Shown: positions 1-8,043 of the stretch, in pieces
Layout of the letters: every line of letters begins with the position of its first letter
Position numbering within the stretch: the first letter of the stretch is position 1
Origin: Myxococcales bacterium
GTDB lineage: Bacteria > Myxococcota_A > Polyangia > Polyangiales > Polyangiaceae
Assembly: GCA_030590865.1 (NCBI GenBank)
Contig: JAUVCD010000002.1
Coordinates: 1-40,650, forward strand
Direction of reading: 5' to 3'
Length of the DNA: 40,650 bases
Notes under the pieces: model-generated
Databases searched by the model: none
Seen by the model: only the letters and a program-made list of their open reading frames with translations
Told to the model about the DNA's origin: nothing
Position numbers and translations under genes: made by a program

Positions 1-3000
1 GTCCGGCTCGAGGGTGATGCGTTGCTGATCGGCGCCCCGCAGCTCGAGGCCCTTCAGCCTGACCCCGACCAGCACCGACTTGGATCGTGGCGTGCTCGCG
101 CCCTCGCGGGTCCCTCCGGTCGACGGTCCCGGGCTGAACGATACGATGGCCGCCAGCTTGAAACGGTCGCCAGCTCGTATGACCGCAGGCAGCTTGGCCC
201 GGACCATCAGGGGCTTGCTGGTCGTGACCGTGGCCTCAGTGGCCCCGGAGCGATCGTCCTCGCCCATGGCGACGGCCATGAACCGATAGGTCGTGAGCCC
301 ATCGGGCAGCTTCACCCGCTGGCGCACCCAACCCCTGGCATCGGTGACCAGCTCAGGCTCGAACATCACTGTTTGTCGAAAGTCACCACGAATGTCTCCG
401 CTCCCCACGTTGGTCGCTCCCATGCGCACTCGCGGCGGGCGGGATCGATGGCTGCGTCCCCAGGTGATGGGATGAAAGAGGCTCTTGCGCCCATCGGTGG
501 CACGCACGCTGGACCACTGACTCTGGAGGAGCGCCCAGAATGGGTCAGGCAGCTGGTAGCTGGCGACCCACAGGGTAGCTTCGTCTGCACCGAAGAGCGT
601 GACCTCGGCTCGTACCGGCTTGCCTTGCTGGTCCTTGACGCGGACAGCGATCTCGATCTCCTGGCCAGGGAGCGCCTGGCTGGTCGAGGGCTCGAGCTCG
701 ACGTCCAACCTGCGATGCGCTGCCGATACTTCGAAATAGCCATCGGCCAGCTGGGACCGCTCTCCATTAATGGTCACCGCGGTCAGCTCGGCACCAGGAA
801 CCATCAGCTCGGTGATCGGAATGCGCAGGCCCGCACCTTGGGGAGGCAATGCGATTCGCTGCTGCCACAGCACGACGTCCCGGGCCACCATCACCAGCGC
901 GGTGGCGGGCACCATCCAGGGGGACCGGACCGAGACGCTCAGCATTTGCCCAACCCGCCGAGTGCTCTGGGGTGTCTGGAGCTCGAAGGTCCGCAGGTCG
1001 TCAGGCGTGGGTTCGGGCTTCGAATCAATCTTGGGTTTGGGTTTGGCTGCTTCGGGTACCAGCTCGAACGAGGCGCCGATCCGGTTGCCGCGGCGGTCGG
1101 TGGCCCGGGCCCGCACGATCAGGAACCGTCGCCCCCAGCGGTAGCTGTCCTCGGGGGCCAAGAAGCTGCAGCTGGCGCGGCCTCCCTTCATCGTCACCTG
1201 GCAGCGCTCGAGCACCTCGTCGGAGGACGCGCTCTTCTTGGGATCGACGACCCGTCGGATGAGCTCGACCGCGACGGGTAGGGCGACCGGTCGGCCCGCG
1301 AGATCTACGGCCCGCAGCGGGGTGGAAAAGCGCTCGCCAGGCGCAACTTGGTGCGCGAGGTTCTTCAGGCCGAGGTAGATCTCGCTGGCGTGGACCAGCG
1401 CGCTGTTGCTGGCCGAAAGCGATCGGGCGTCTAGGTCTGAGCCATAGGCGTTGCAGCTGACTCTCTCGGGCCCCCGCATGGCTGGGAGCACGAGCTTGGC
1501 CGCGAAACGGTGTTGGCCTCGGTCGTCGAATGCGCCTCGAGTCAGCCCAGCGCCAGTGGGGGGCTCGGGCAGCGTCCGATCCTGAGTATGGTAGCCCACC
1601 ATGCTGGCAGGATCGCGGTAGGCCTCCGAGCGAGTCAGCTCGACGCGCACTTTGGCTCGAGCCATTGGGCCGCCGTGCAGGTACTGACCTGAGGTCTGGC
1701 ACAGGATGGTATCGCCGCGCACATAGGAGGTTCGCTGGGGGCTGGTTTCAATGGTGAAGTCGACCGGCTCGTAGGCGGCTACCGTGAACCGAGTGCCCGT
1801 GATGCGGTCGTCGTCACTGACCTCCACGACGTAGCGCCCGAGCTTGGCCGCGTCGCTGAGGCGCAGGCTGCGATGCCAAGTCCCAAAGCGTGACAGCCCG
1901 GGCTGGAAGCGCCGTACCTCTTGACCGTCGTAGTCGCGGACGACGACGGTGAGGCGCTCTCCTTGGGGGGTGACGAGCCGTCCGGCCTCAGGACGGCGCA
2001 CGATACCCTTGAGGTGGACCGTCTCGCCCGGTCGGTACAGTCCCCGTTCGGTGAAGACCACGCCTCTTGCTCGTCGGCGCGCCACCGCCTCGAGCTCCTG
2101 ATAGGCCCAGTCGTTGGTGGTGCGCACGAAGGCCACCCAGCGCGGCAGGTCGTCCCCGTGACCGAGGCGATCCGATAGGGCGTCAGGCAGGGTGAGACGC
2201 ACCAACCCGTCGCTGTCGGTGGTGCCTTGGGCGTGGATCGTGTTGGGATCCCCCACCCGGCGTAACCCCACCGTGGCGCTCCGGACCGGCTTTCCCGACG
2301 ACAGCTCGGTGACCCATAGCTGGACGGCTTTGGCCGAGACCGTGGCGAAGAGCCCGAGGTTGGTCAGCTGCAGCTCCTGCACTCGGACGTGGGTCTTGGC
2401 AGGTCGGTGGGCCGTGGCTGGGACGTGATACTGCGCCCGCAACAGCACTGCGCCACGGGCACCGGCGCCGAACACGTCAGCGACCTTGAAGGCCGCCCGG
2501 GTCGGGCGGTTGCGCGGCGGGTCGGTCAGCCGCTGGGCTGCCCGGAACGACACCGTCGCCGGCACGCGCTGGTCGTCCTTGTCGGCCAGCCGCGCCATCA
2601 CCGCCCCAGCGTCGAGCCGCGCGCCGCTGAGCTCGATGCCCGTCACGTTGGTGCCCCCAATGGGAATGGATTGGGCCCGTTTTACTGGCCAATAGGTGCC
2701 CCTTCCGCCGAAACGCAGCGATGGGGCCAGGTCGCCGAAGCGGAAGGTCTGCTGGTGAGCGGCCACCAGGGGGCGCCCGTCCCGGTCGGTGACCGGCGAG
2801 CCGTTGACGGTCCGGCTCACCTGCAGTCGATAGGTCTTGGTCGGCTCGAATGCACCGTGGATCGCGTAGCTGGCCCCAGCCGCTTGGCTGGAATACTCCT
2901 CCCAAAGCCTGACCTCGATAGGCGGCGTGATGGAGATGGCCTGCTTCAGCTGGTCCGAGTCCACCGAGTGGGTCAGCCGGAGCCGGACGGGCCCAGACAC

Positions 3001-3888
3001 CAGGCAGCGGGGTGCCCCCTCGGCGACTGGCGTGCATAGGGCTTCGATGACCCGCAGCGGGCCGGCGGTCTCGAAGGTCAGCCGATGGGCCTTGGCGGTC
3101 GGCAACGGTCCGGCGGCTCCGCGAAGCGTCTTGGCGATCTCAACGACGATCTGTTGTTCTTCAGGCAGCGCCACCGCAGGCTGAAGGACTAGACTCGTCG
3201 GCCGATTCTCGGCGCCTCGAGAGGCGGTGAAAGGCAGCGGTTTCTCGGCGCCCACCACGCGTAGCGTGATGCTCTGCGCGGCCACGGTAGGATCGATCGG
3301 CTGGTCGAACTCGAGCTCGATGACCGCGTCGAGCGGCACGTTGCGTGCCTTGGCCTCCGGTTCGCTGAAGAGCAGCACCGGTCGCGGCGTTTCGAAGCTG
3401 AACTGGTGCGGCTGAGCCATGGCGCGCCCGGGCAGCGCCGGCGTGTCGGCCGGTACGGTGACCACGAAGCGGGTCGCTTTCGGCAGCGGCGCGGCGGCGG
3501 CGAAACGCAACGCCGAGGTGCCCACCCATTCCCACTGGCCTGGTACCGATGGCGTCAGGGTTGCGCCGATGGCGGGCTCGTTCGAGTCCAGGCCCAAGGG
3601 GCGCACCGGGCCGTCGAAGACCACCGAGACCTCGGCGCCTCGTGGCGCTAGGCCGGTAGGCGTCGAAAAGACGACTTCGGTGGGTCCCGTCGGGGCAGCG
3701 GCTGACGCGGTCAGCGTGGCGAGCTGCAGGGTCGATCGGAGCGGGGCGAGTGGCGGTCGCACCACCGGCGCGCAGCTCGGTAGGACGACGATGCCCAACA
3801 GTGTCACCACCAGGGCAAGCAGCCTTCGATCAGGCCGCTCAGGGGCCGCCAGTGGTGCTCCGCAGCCGTGCTTCTGCAGGCGCACCAC
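1..3888 (-). CDS. Alpha-2-macroglobulin family lipoprotein (3' end outside window)
   Basis: This ORF is missing from the track because its stop lies beyond base 1. The minus frame whose codons end on multiples of three is open throughout the stretches I checked (1-180, 1261-1980 and the 5' part). The N-terminus has a basic stretch (RPDRR), a hydrophobic helix and a lipobox-like LPSC, so a periplasmic lipoprotein is likely. Ig-like macroglobulin domains follow. Near residues 980-1110 is a bait-region/MG6 segment (ADEATLWVASYQLPDP). At about residues 1160-1210 is the classic A2M block, DIRGDFRQTVMFEPELVTDA, then LPDGLTTYRFMAVA. The family acts as periplasmic protease traps, and many members crosslink through a CxEQ thioester. 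The thioester domain would come after this point and is not in view. At least 1,296 residues are present; E. coli YfhM has about 1,650 in total. The start is uncertain: GTG at 3888, 3885 or 3918, none with a strong ribosome site. The beta-helix gene lies 99 bp upstream on the same strand. Confidence 0.92.
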   Translation of the reverse strand, partial: MVRLQKHGCGAPLAAPERPDRRLLALVVTLLGIVVLPSCAPVVRPPLAPLRSTLQLATLTASAAAPTGPTEVVFSTPTGLAPRGAEVSVVFDGPVRPLGLDSNEPAIGATLTPSVPGQWEWVGTSALRFAAAAPLPKATRFVVTVPADTPALPGRAMAQPHQFSFETPRPVLLFSEPEAKARNVPLDAVIELEFDQPIDPTVAAQSITLRVVGAEKPLPFTASRGAENRPTSLVLQPAVALPEEQQIVVEIAKTLRGAAGPLPTAKAHRLTFETAGPLRVIEALCTPVAEGAPRCLVSGPVRLRLTHSVDSDQLKQAISITPPIEVRLWEEYSSQAAGASYAIHGAFEPTKTYRLQVSRTVNGSPVTDRDGRPLVAAHQQTFRFGDLAPSLRFGGRGTYWPVKRAQSIPIGGTNVTGIELSGARLDAGAVMARLADKDDQRVPATVSFRAAQRLTDPPRNRPTRAAFKVADVFGAGARGAVLLRAQYHVPATAHRPAKTHVRVQELQLTNLGLFATVSAKAVQLWVTELSSGKPVRSATVGLRRVGDPNTIHAQGTTDSDGLVRLTLPDALSDRLGHGDDLPRWVAFVRTTNDWAYQELEAVARRRARGVVFTERGLYRPGETVHLKGIVRRPEAGRLVTPQGERLTVVVRDYDGQEVRRFQPGLSRFGTWHRSLRLSDAAKLGRYVVEVSDDDRITGTRFTVAAYEPVDFTIETSPQRTSYVRGDTILCQTSGQYLHGGPMARAKVRVELTRSEAYRDPASMVGYHTQDRTLPEPPTGAGLTRGAFDDRGQHRFAAKLVLPAMRGPERVSCNAYGSDLDARSLSASNSALVHASEIYLGLKNLAHQVAPGERFSTPLRAVDLAGRPVALPVAVELIRRVVDPKKSASSDEVLERCQVTMKGGRASCSFLAPEDSYRWGRRFLIVRARATDRRGNRIGASFELVPEAAKPKPKIDSKPEPTPDDLRTFELQTPQSTRRVGQMLSVSVRSPWMVPATALVMVARDVVLWQQRIALPPQGAGLRIPITELMVPGAELTAVTINGERSQLADGYFEVSAAHRRLDVELEPSTSQALPGQEIEIAVRVKDQQGKPVRAEVTLFGADEATLWVASYQLPDPFWALLQSQWSSVRATDGRKSLFHPITWGRSHRSRPPRVRMGATNVGSGDIRGDFRQTVMFEPELVTDARGWVRQRVKLPDGLTTYRFMAVAMGEDDRSGATEATVTTSKPLMVRAKLPAVIRAGDRFKLAAIVSFSPGPSTGGTREGASTPRSKSVLVGVRLKGLELRGADQQRITLEPD

Positions 3889-3987
3889 GGCGCCAGCTTC
3901 TACCGTCTCTCGGGGCACGTCAGGTAGGACACCACCACACCGCCGTCTGTTCCAGCGATTTGCACAGCCCCTTCCTTCAGCTGCGCA

Positions 3988-5535
3988 TCAACCTGGCCGC
4001 CGTCGCGGACGCCTCATCATCCAAGCACCGGCGAGTAAGCACAAAACCGCCGGGCCGGGGGCGGAGCGACCGCCGGTCCGGCAGCCGCAACCGCTCGCCT
4101 CGTTGTTCGCTCCGGTCGCCGCCGGGCCTGGTGCGCCACCGCCGTCGCCAGGTCCCGGCGCGCCGCCATCGGGTCGTGGCCCGTCGGTGTATTCATAGGC
4201 CCCCACATCCGGTGCATCGTCACGTTCCACGCCGTCCCGATCGAGCGGCACGGTGAAGCCAGGAACGACGACGCCCTGGTCGCGGGCGACCGAGTCAGCC
4301 TGCAGGTGAAAGTCCAGGGCGCTGGGATCCTCGAAGCCTGCCTCGGCGACGGTGGTCAGCTCCAGGTTGCCCTGCTGCTGGGCGTCGACATCATGTCCCA
4401 CTCCAAGCGGCGCACCCCCGCTGGCGACGAGTAGATTGTTGATGATGGCGTTTCCGCTAGTGAGGCCGCCGAAGATGGACAACGCCGTGTCGCCGGCGCG
4501 CACCACCGTATTGTGCAGGAACACGTAGCTGGCACCAGCGATGGCGTCGTTCTGCTGGTCGTTGGCGTAGATCCCGTCTTCGGCGAAATCGACGACGACG
4601 TTGTTCTGCACCACCGTGTCCCCGGCCCCCTGCACGAAGATGCCGATGGTGGGGCCATCGGCCAGGTAGTTGTCGTAGATCGCGCAGGCCGATGCCCCGC
4701 CGATTTGAATGCCCCGCGTCTGCACCGGGTCGGGAGCGTCGCGACCCACGCCGATGATGGCGTTGCGGTACACCTCGCAATCGCTGGGCGTCACCCCCAC
4801 CTGCAGGCCGTCCCAGCCGGTGTCCTCGATGCGGTTGTCGTGGAGCCACACGCCGTGGTGCTCGTGGGGAAAGAGGGTGACCGTCTGGCCATCGCAGTCG
4901 AAGTCCCGCCCGCCGTAGCCCGTACTGCCGACGTAGAAAGCTTCCCCACCGGTATCGTGTACGTAGGTATGGTGTACCCGGGTGTTGCGCTGGACGAAGT
5001 TGTCCAGGTTGGCTGAGCCGTCGCAGCGAGATTCGGTCTTCAGCACGAAACCAGCGAAACCGGTATGGTGTACCTCCAGGTGGTCCAGCTCGTAGTCGGT
5101 GCTCAGACCGCCCACGGGCACGCCTGATCCCGCGTAATCGGGGCCGGTCCGTGAAGCGCTGACGTCGAAGCCGAACCGGATCTCCGGATCCCCTGTCCCC
5201 GTGAGGTGGAAGAAGGAAGAGCCGTTGATGCGAATGCCGTAGCCGCGGTCCGAGTTGGCGATCCGTACCTGGCCGCCACAGTTGATGATGGTGATAGGTG
5301 CCGACTCAGTGCCCGTGAAATCGTCGATGGTCAGAAAGGGGCGCTCGCCGGCCTCGACACAGACCACATCGCCTGGCTGAACGCCGAGGTCGGCCCCGGT
5401 GGCGCCATCTTGTCCCAGCGGGATGGTGTGGTCACATTGGCAGTCCTGGGCAGCGCCGCGGGTTGCGACACTCATGGTGAGTGCCAGGCTGGACAGGAAG
5501 GTCAGGCTTGGGGTTTTTGCGCGAAAGCTGACCAT
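3988..5535 (-). CDS. Secreted parallel beta-helix protein with MYXO-CTERM sorting tail
   Basis: A 515-aa exported protein. Residues 1-30 form a signal peptide ending near RGAAQ. From about residue 80 to 400 there are repeated right-handed parallel beta-helix turns, seen as recurring short units such as VQNNVVVDFAEDGIYAND, VYRNAIIGVG and IYDNYLADGPTIGIFVQG. This fold is common in polysaccharide lyases and surface adhesins. PDVGAYEY closes the helix, as in many related surface proteins. A Gly/Pro/Asp-rich linker leads to a C-terminal tripartite signal: SGCGC, a hydrophobic stretch (PAVLCLLAGAWMM) and an Arg-rich end (RRPRRRPG). That architecture matches MYXO-CTERM tags, which are thought to be cut by CPBP-family proteases before the protein is displayed on the surface. 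No catalytic residues could be assigned, so lyase activity is not claimed. ATG at 5535 has no visible Shine-Dalgarno; TATAGC about 13 bases upstream could be a -10 element, but this is weak. Confidence 0.9.
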   Translation of the reverse strand: MVSFRAKTPSLTFLSSLALTMSVATRGAAQDCQCDHTIPLGQDGATGADLGVQPGDVVCVEAGERPFLTIDDFTGTESAPITIINCGGQVRIANSDRGYGIRINGSSFFHLTGTGDPEIRFGFDVSASRTGPDYAGSGVPVGGLSTDYELDHLEVHHTGFAGFVLKTESRCDGSANLDNFVQRNTRVHHTYVHDTGGEAFYVGSTGYGGRDFDCDGQTVTLFPHEHHGVWLHDNRIEDTGWDGLQVGVTPSDCEVYRNAIIGVGRDAPDPVQTRGIQIGGASACAIYDNYLADGPTIGIFVQGAGDTVVQNNVVVDFAEDGIYANDQQNDAIAGASYVFLHNTVVRAGDTALSIFGGLTSGNAIINNLLVASGGAPLGVGHDVDAQQQGNLELTTVAEAGFEDPSALDFHLQADSVARDQGVVVPGFTVPLDRDGVERDDAPDVGAYEYTDGPRPDGGAPGPGDGGGAPGPAATGANNEASGCGCRTGGRSAPGPAVLCLLAGAWMMRRPRRRPG

Positions 5536-5606
5536 GGCATCAAGCTATAGCATTAGTGCCCCTCCAGGCGCGTGCCGCGACGTGCGGTAGCTGCTACAGA
5601 CCGACG

Positions 5607-6272
5607 ATGCATGACGACGGCGCGCGGCGCTTGGTTCTGGCGATCACCATGACGATCACGGCGGTGGTCGGCGGTTGCAACGACGAAGCTCGGGATGGCA
5701 CGGGTCGCGCGTCGGGGGGTACGGCTACGGCACCTGGGTCAGGGACCACGGGATCCGTCCCGCGTGACAAGGGTAAGTCGCCCATTCAGTCAGACGCCGA
5801 TTGCCGCAAGGCGCCGGTGTGCAAGGACTTCGGCGCCTGTACCCACAAAGGGGGCAAGTGCACGGTGACCTCGGACGGCGACTGTGTCGCTTCGAGCTTC
5901 TGCAAGATGACGGGCAAGTGCGTGGCTCACGACGGGCAGTGCCGGATCGGTGCCGCCAAGGACCAGGACTGCAACACGCCCCACGGCGTTTCGGGACTCA
6001 ATCCTTGCGAGTCCAAGGGGCATTGCACCGCCAAGGACCGCGTCTGCGTGGCGACCAAGGACGAGGACTGTGGCAAGACCCGAGGGTGCCGGGAGACGGG
6101 CCAGTGCACCGCCAAAGATGGACGCTGCGTGGTGGGCTCAGAGAAGGACTGTCGGCGGTCGATGGCCTGCGCCCAGCTCAAGGCCTGCGAGTTTCTGCCA
6201 GGCAAAGATGGCCGGGGGGGCCTCTGTGCGCCGCCCGAAGGATCGGACGGCCACGAAGGGCACAACCACTGA
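5607..6272 (+). CDS. Cysteine-rich repeat lipoprotein with His-rich end
   Basis: The track ORF begins at 5556, but the ATG at 5607 places a proper lipoprotein signal at the N-terminus: basic residues (ARR), a hydrophobic run and the lipobox VVGGC. This gives about 221 residues. After a Thr/Gly/Ser linker come five copies of a four-cysteine module, D-x-D-C, x5, C, x5, C, x5-6, C (for example DADCRKAPVCKDFGACTHKG and DEDCGKTRGCRETGQC), with the third copy enlarged by a six-residue insertion. The 20 regularly spaced cysteines suggest disulfide-bonded units outside the cytoplasm. The end is GSDGHEGHNH, a short His-rich tail that could bind metal. I do not recognise a named family. It is divergent from the beta-helix gene and convergent with the kinase gene. 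Its function is unknown. Confidence 0.85.
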   Translation: MHDDGARRLVLAITMTITAVVGGCNDEARDGTGRASGGTATAPGSGTTGSVPRDKGKSPIQSDADCRKAPVCKDFGACTHKGGKCTVTSDGDCVASSFCKMTGKCVAHDGQCRIGAAKDQDCNTPHGVSGLNPCESKGHCTAKDRVCVATKDEDCGKTRGCRETGQCTAKDGRCVVGSEKDCRRSMACAQLKACEFLPGKDGRGGLCAPPEGSDGHEGHNH

Positions 6273-6290
6273 GTCACCGGGCTGGGTGAC
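6273..6290. terminator. Stem-loop between convergent genes
   Basis: GTCACC and GGTGAC form a perfect 6-bp stem around a 6-base loop, starting directly after the TGA of the cysteine-rich lipoprotein. There is no T-tract on either strand, so a role in termination is only suggested by its place between convergent genes. Confidence 0.3.
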
Positions 6291-6354
6291 GGGCTGGCCT
6301 CGAAGGCTCAAGACCGGAGCCGCTGCTCGAGCCGTTCTGCCGAGCGCCAACAGG

Positions 6355-7980
6355 TCAATCGTTGTCGCGGCGGACTTTGAACCTCACCCCGTTGGGTATG
6401 GGGTGGGTGGCAGTGATCTCCGCCTCGAGTCGACGTTCGCTGCCTTGCAGAGCGTTGGCGATTGCTTTGAGCAGCTCGGGTCCGCTCCAAGGTTTGCGAA
6501 GAAACCCCAGTGCCCCATCGGCCCGGAAGGACCGCTCCCGAGCAGCGTCGCGGTGTCCTGATATGCCCAGGACGCGAACGGTCGGCGCGATGGCTCGCAG
6601 TCCCCGCTGAGTGTCCTCGCCGCAGAGCTTGGGCATGTCTAGATCCAAGAGCACCAAATCAGGGGCGGGCGACTCATTGGTGTAGACGGCGAGGGCCTCC
6701 TCGCCGTCTCTCGCCTCGACGACCTGATAGCCCGCCAGCTTCAGCATTCTCGCCAGACTCCGGCGGACGATCGGCTCGTCATCCACCACCAAGATGACTT
6801 TGTCACGCTTTCTGACTTCGGTGACCGCTTGGGGTGGGTCGGTCGCCGAGGTTGCAGGTGCTCTCTGGGTCCCGGCGGCATCGGGCAGGAAGACCTGGAA
6901 GGTACTGCCCTTGCCCCGGTCAGACTGCACTTCTACCCGTCCGCCATGGGCGGCGACCATCTCAGCCACGGTGGCCAGGCCCAGACCGATCCCAGCACTC
7001 TCGTCTTTGGTCGTGAAGAAGGGCTCGAAGATATGCTCGCAGGTGTCGGGATCCATTCCGGCACCGGTGTCACGAACGGTCACTAATATCTCGCGCGTCT
7101 TCCCGCCCGCCTGCCGCGCCAGCACCCGGGCGACGCGGATGGTGAGCTTTCCACCGTCGGGCATGGCATCCCGGGCGTTGAGGCACAGGTTCATGAAGGT
7201 CTGATGAAGCTGGGTGCTGCTGCCGAGCACCGACAGGCCGGGCTCGATGTCGCAGTTGAGGCGAATCAGGCGACCGAAGGTGCGCTCTGCCAGACGCCCG
7301 ACCTCGGCGCAGATCTCCGAGATGTCCACGAGATCGTGGCCGTGCTCTGCCCGGGCGAAATCGAGCAGTCTGGGGGTGAGCTCCGAGGCACGCTGGGCGG
7401 CTACGAAGGCATCGTCGATGCTCTCGCTGACATTCGCCTCTCCCACGCGGCTCTCAGGGAAACGACGGACATAGTCGAGGCTTGCGATCACTGCGCCCAA
7501 CAGGTTGTTGAAGTCGTGGGCGATGCCCGCGGCCAACCGTCCCAGGGCCTCGAGGCGCTGCCGCCGCAGCATCTCCTCGGCCACCGAATCGTACTTAGTG
7601 AACAGGAGCAGGACCCGCCCACCGAGTCGCAACCTATCCCCAAAGCAAAGGGCTGCGCGCTCGATGCCCACGTCGTTGAGGAAGGTGCCGTTACGGCTGT
7701 CTAGATCCTCGACGACGAAGCCGCTGGCCGGGCTCCCCTCGATGCGCACGTGGACTCTGGACACCTCCGGATCGTCGATCTGGATGGTCACGTCGCTGCC
7801 CCGCCCGATGGTGGCGCCGGTCTCGACGATGTGTTTCTGGCCGACGCGCCCTCCGGCCAGGACGACGATCTGGGATCGTAGGCCGAGTTTCTCCTTGGAG
7901 GTCACCGCCCCACGGCGCGGCGCACGGTCTCCCTTCCCAGCATTTGGGCGTGCTCGTCTGCGCTCCACAACCCACCACAA
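6355..7980 (-). CDS. FHA domain-histidine kinase-receiver hybrid (soluble)
   Basis: Up to 541 aa. A forkhead-associated domain (about residues 38-120) carries GRGSDVTI, SRVHVRIE and SRNGTFLN, the loops that bind phosphothreonine. A histidine kinase core follows: H-box AAGIAHDFNNLL (His155), N-box NLCLNARDAMPDGG, G1 DTGAGMD, F-box EPFFTTK and G2 GIGLGLA. A C-terminal receiver domain (from about 394) has VVDDEP, the phospho-acceptor Asp446 in LVLLDLDMP, and a late Lys in RKPW. There is no membrane helix, so it is a cytoplasmic hybrid kinase. Known FHA domains read Thr phosphorylation, so the kinase may link Ser/Thr kinase signalling (abundant in myxobacteria) to two-component signalling; that is inference. 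The first 25 residues look non-conserved, and GTG at 7905 (VTSKEK) is an equally good start. The 597-aa lipoprotein gene lies 63 bp upstream on the same strand. Confidence 0.93.
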   Translation of the reverse strand: MWWVVERRRARPNAGKGDRAPRRGAVTSKEKLGLRSQIVVLAGGRVGQKHIVETGATIGRGSDVTIQIDDPEVSRVHVRIEGSPASGFVVEDLDSRNGTFLNDVGIERAALCFGDRLRLGGRVLLLFTKYDSVAEEMLRRQRLEALGRLAAGIAHDFNNLLGAVIASLDYVRRFPESRVGEANVSESIDDAFVAAQRASELTPRLLDFARAEHGHDLVDISEICAEVGRLAERTFGRLIRLNCDIEPGLSVLGSSTQLHQTFMNLCLNARDAMPDGGKLTIRVARVLARQAGGKTREILVTVRDTGAGMDPDTCEHIFEPFFTTKDESAGIGLGLATVAEMVAAHGGRVEVQSDRGKGSTFQVFLPDAAGTQRAPATSATDPPQAVTEVRKRDKVILVVDDEPIVRRSLARMLKLAGYQVVEARDGEEALAVYTNESPAPDLVLLDLDMPKLCGEDTQRGLRAIAPTVRVLGISGHRDAARERSFRADGALGFLRKPWSGPELLKAIANALQGSERRLEAEITATHPIPNGVRFKVRRDND

Positions 7981-8043
7981 TATCGAACGAAGTCTGCGCG
8001 ACCAAGCGCTACCTTGGTGCGGTTCAGCGTGGGTCCGCCAGCG

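Noticed and set aside
22-1281. 419-aa plus-strand ORF
   Set aside because: It is the exact codon-phase antisense of the alpha-2-macroglobulin gene, whose minus-strand translation has clear family motifs.
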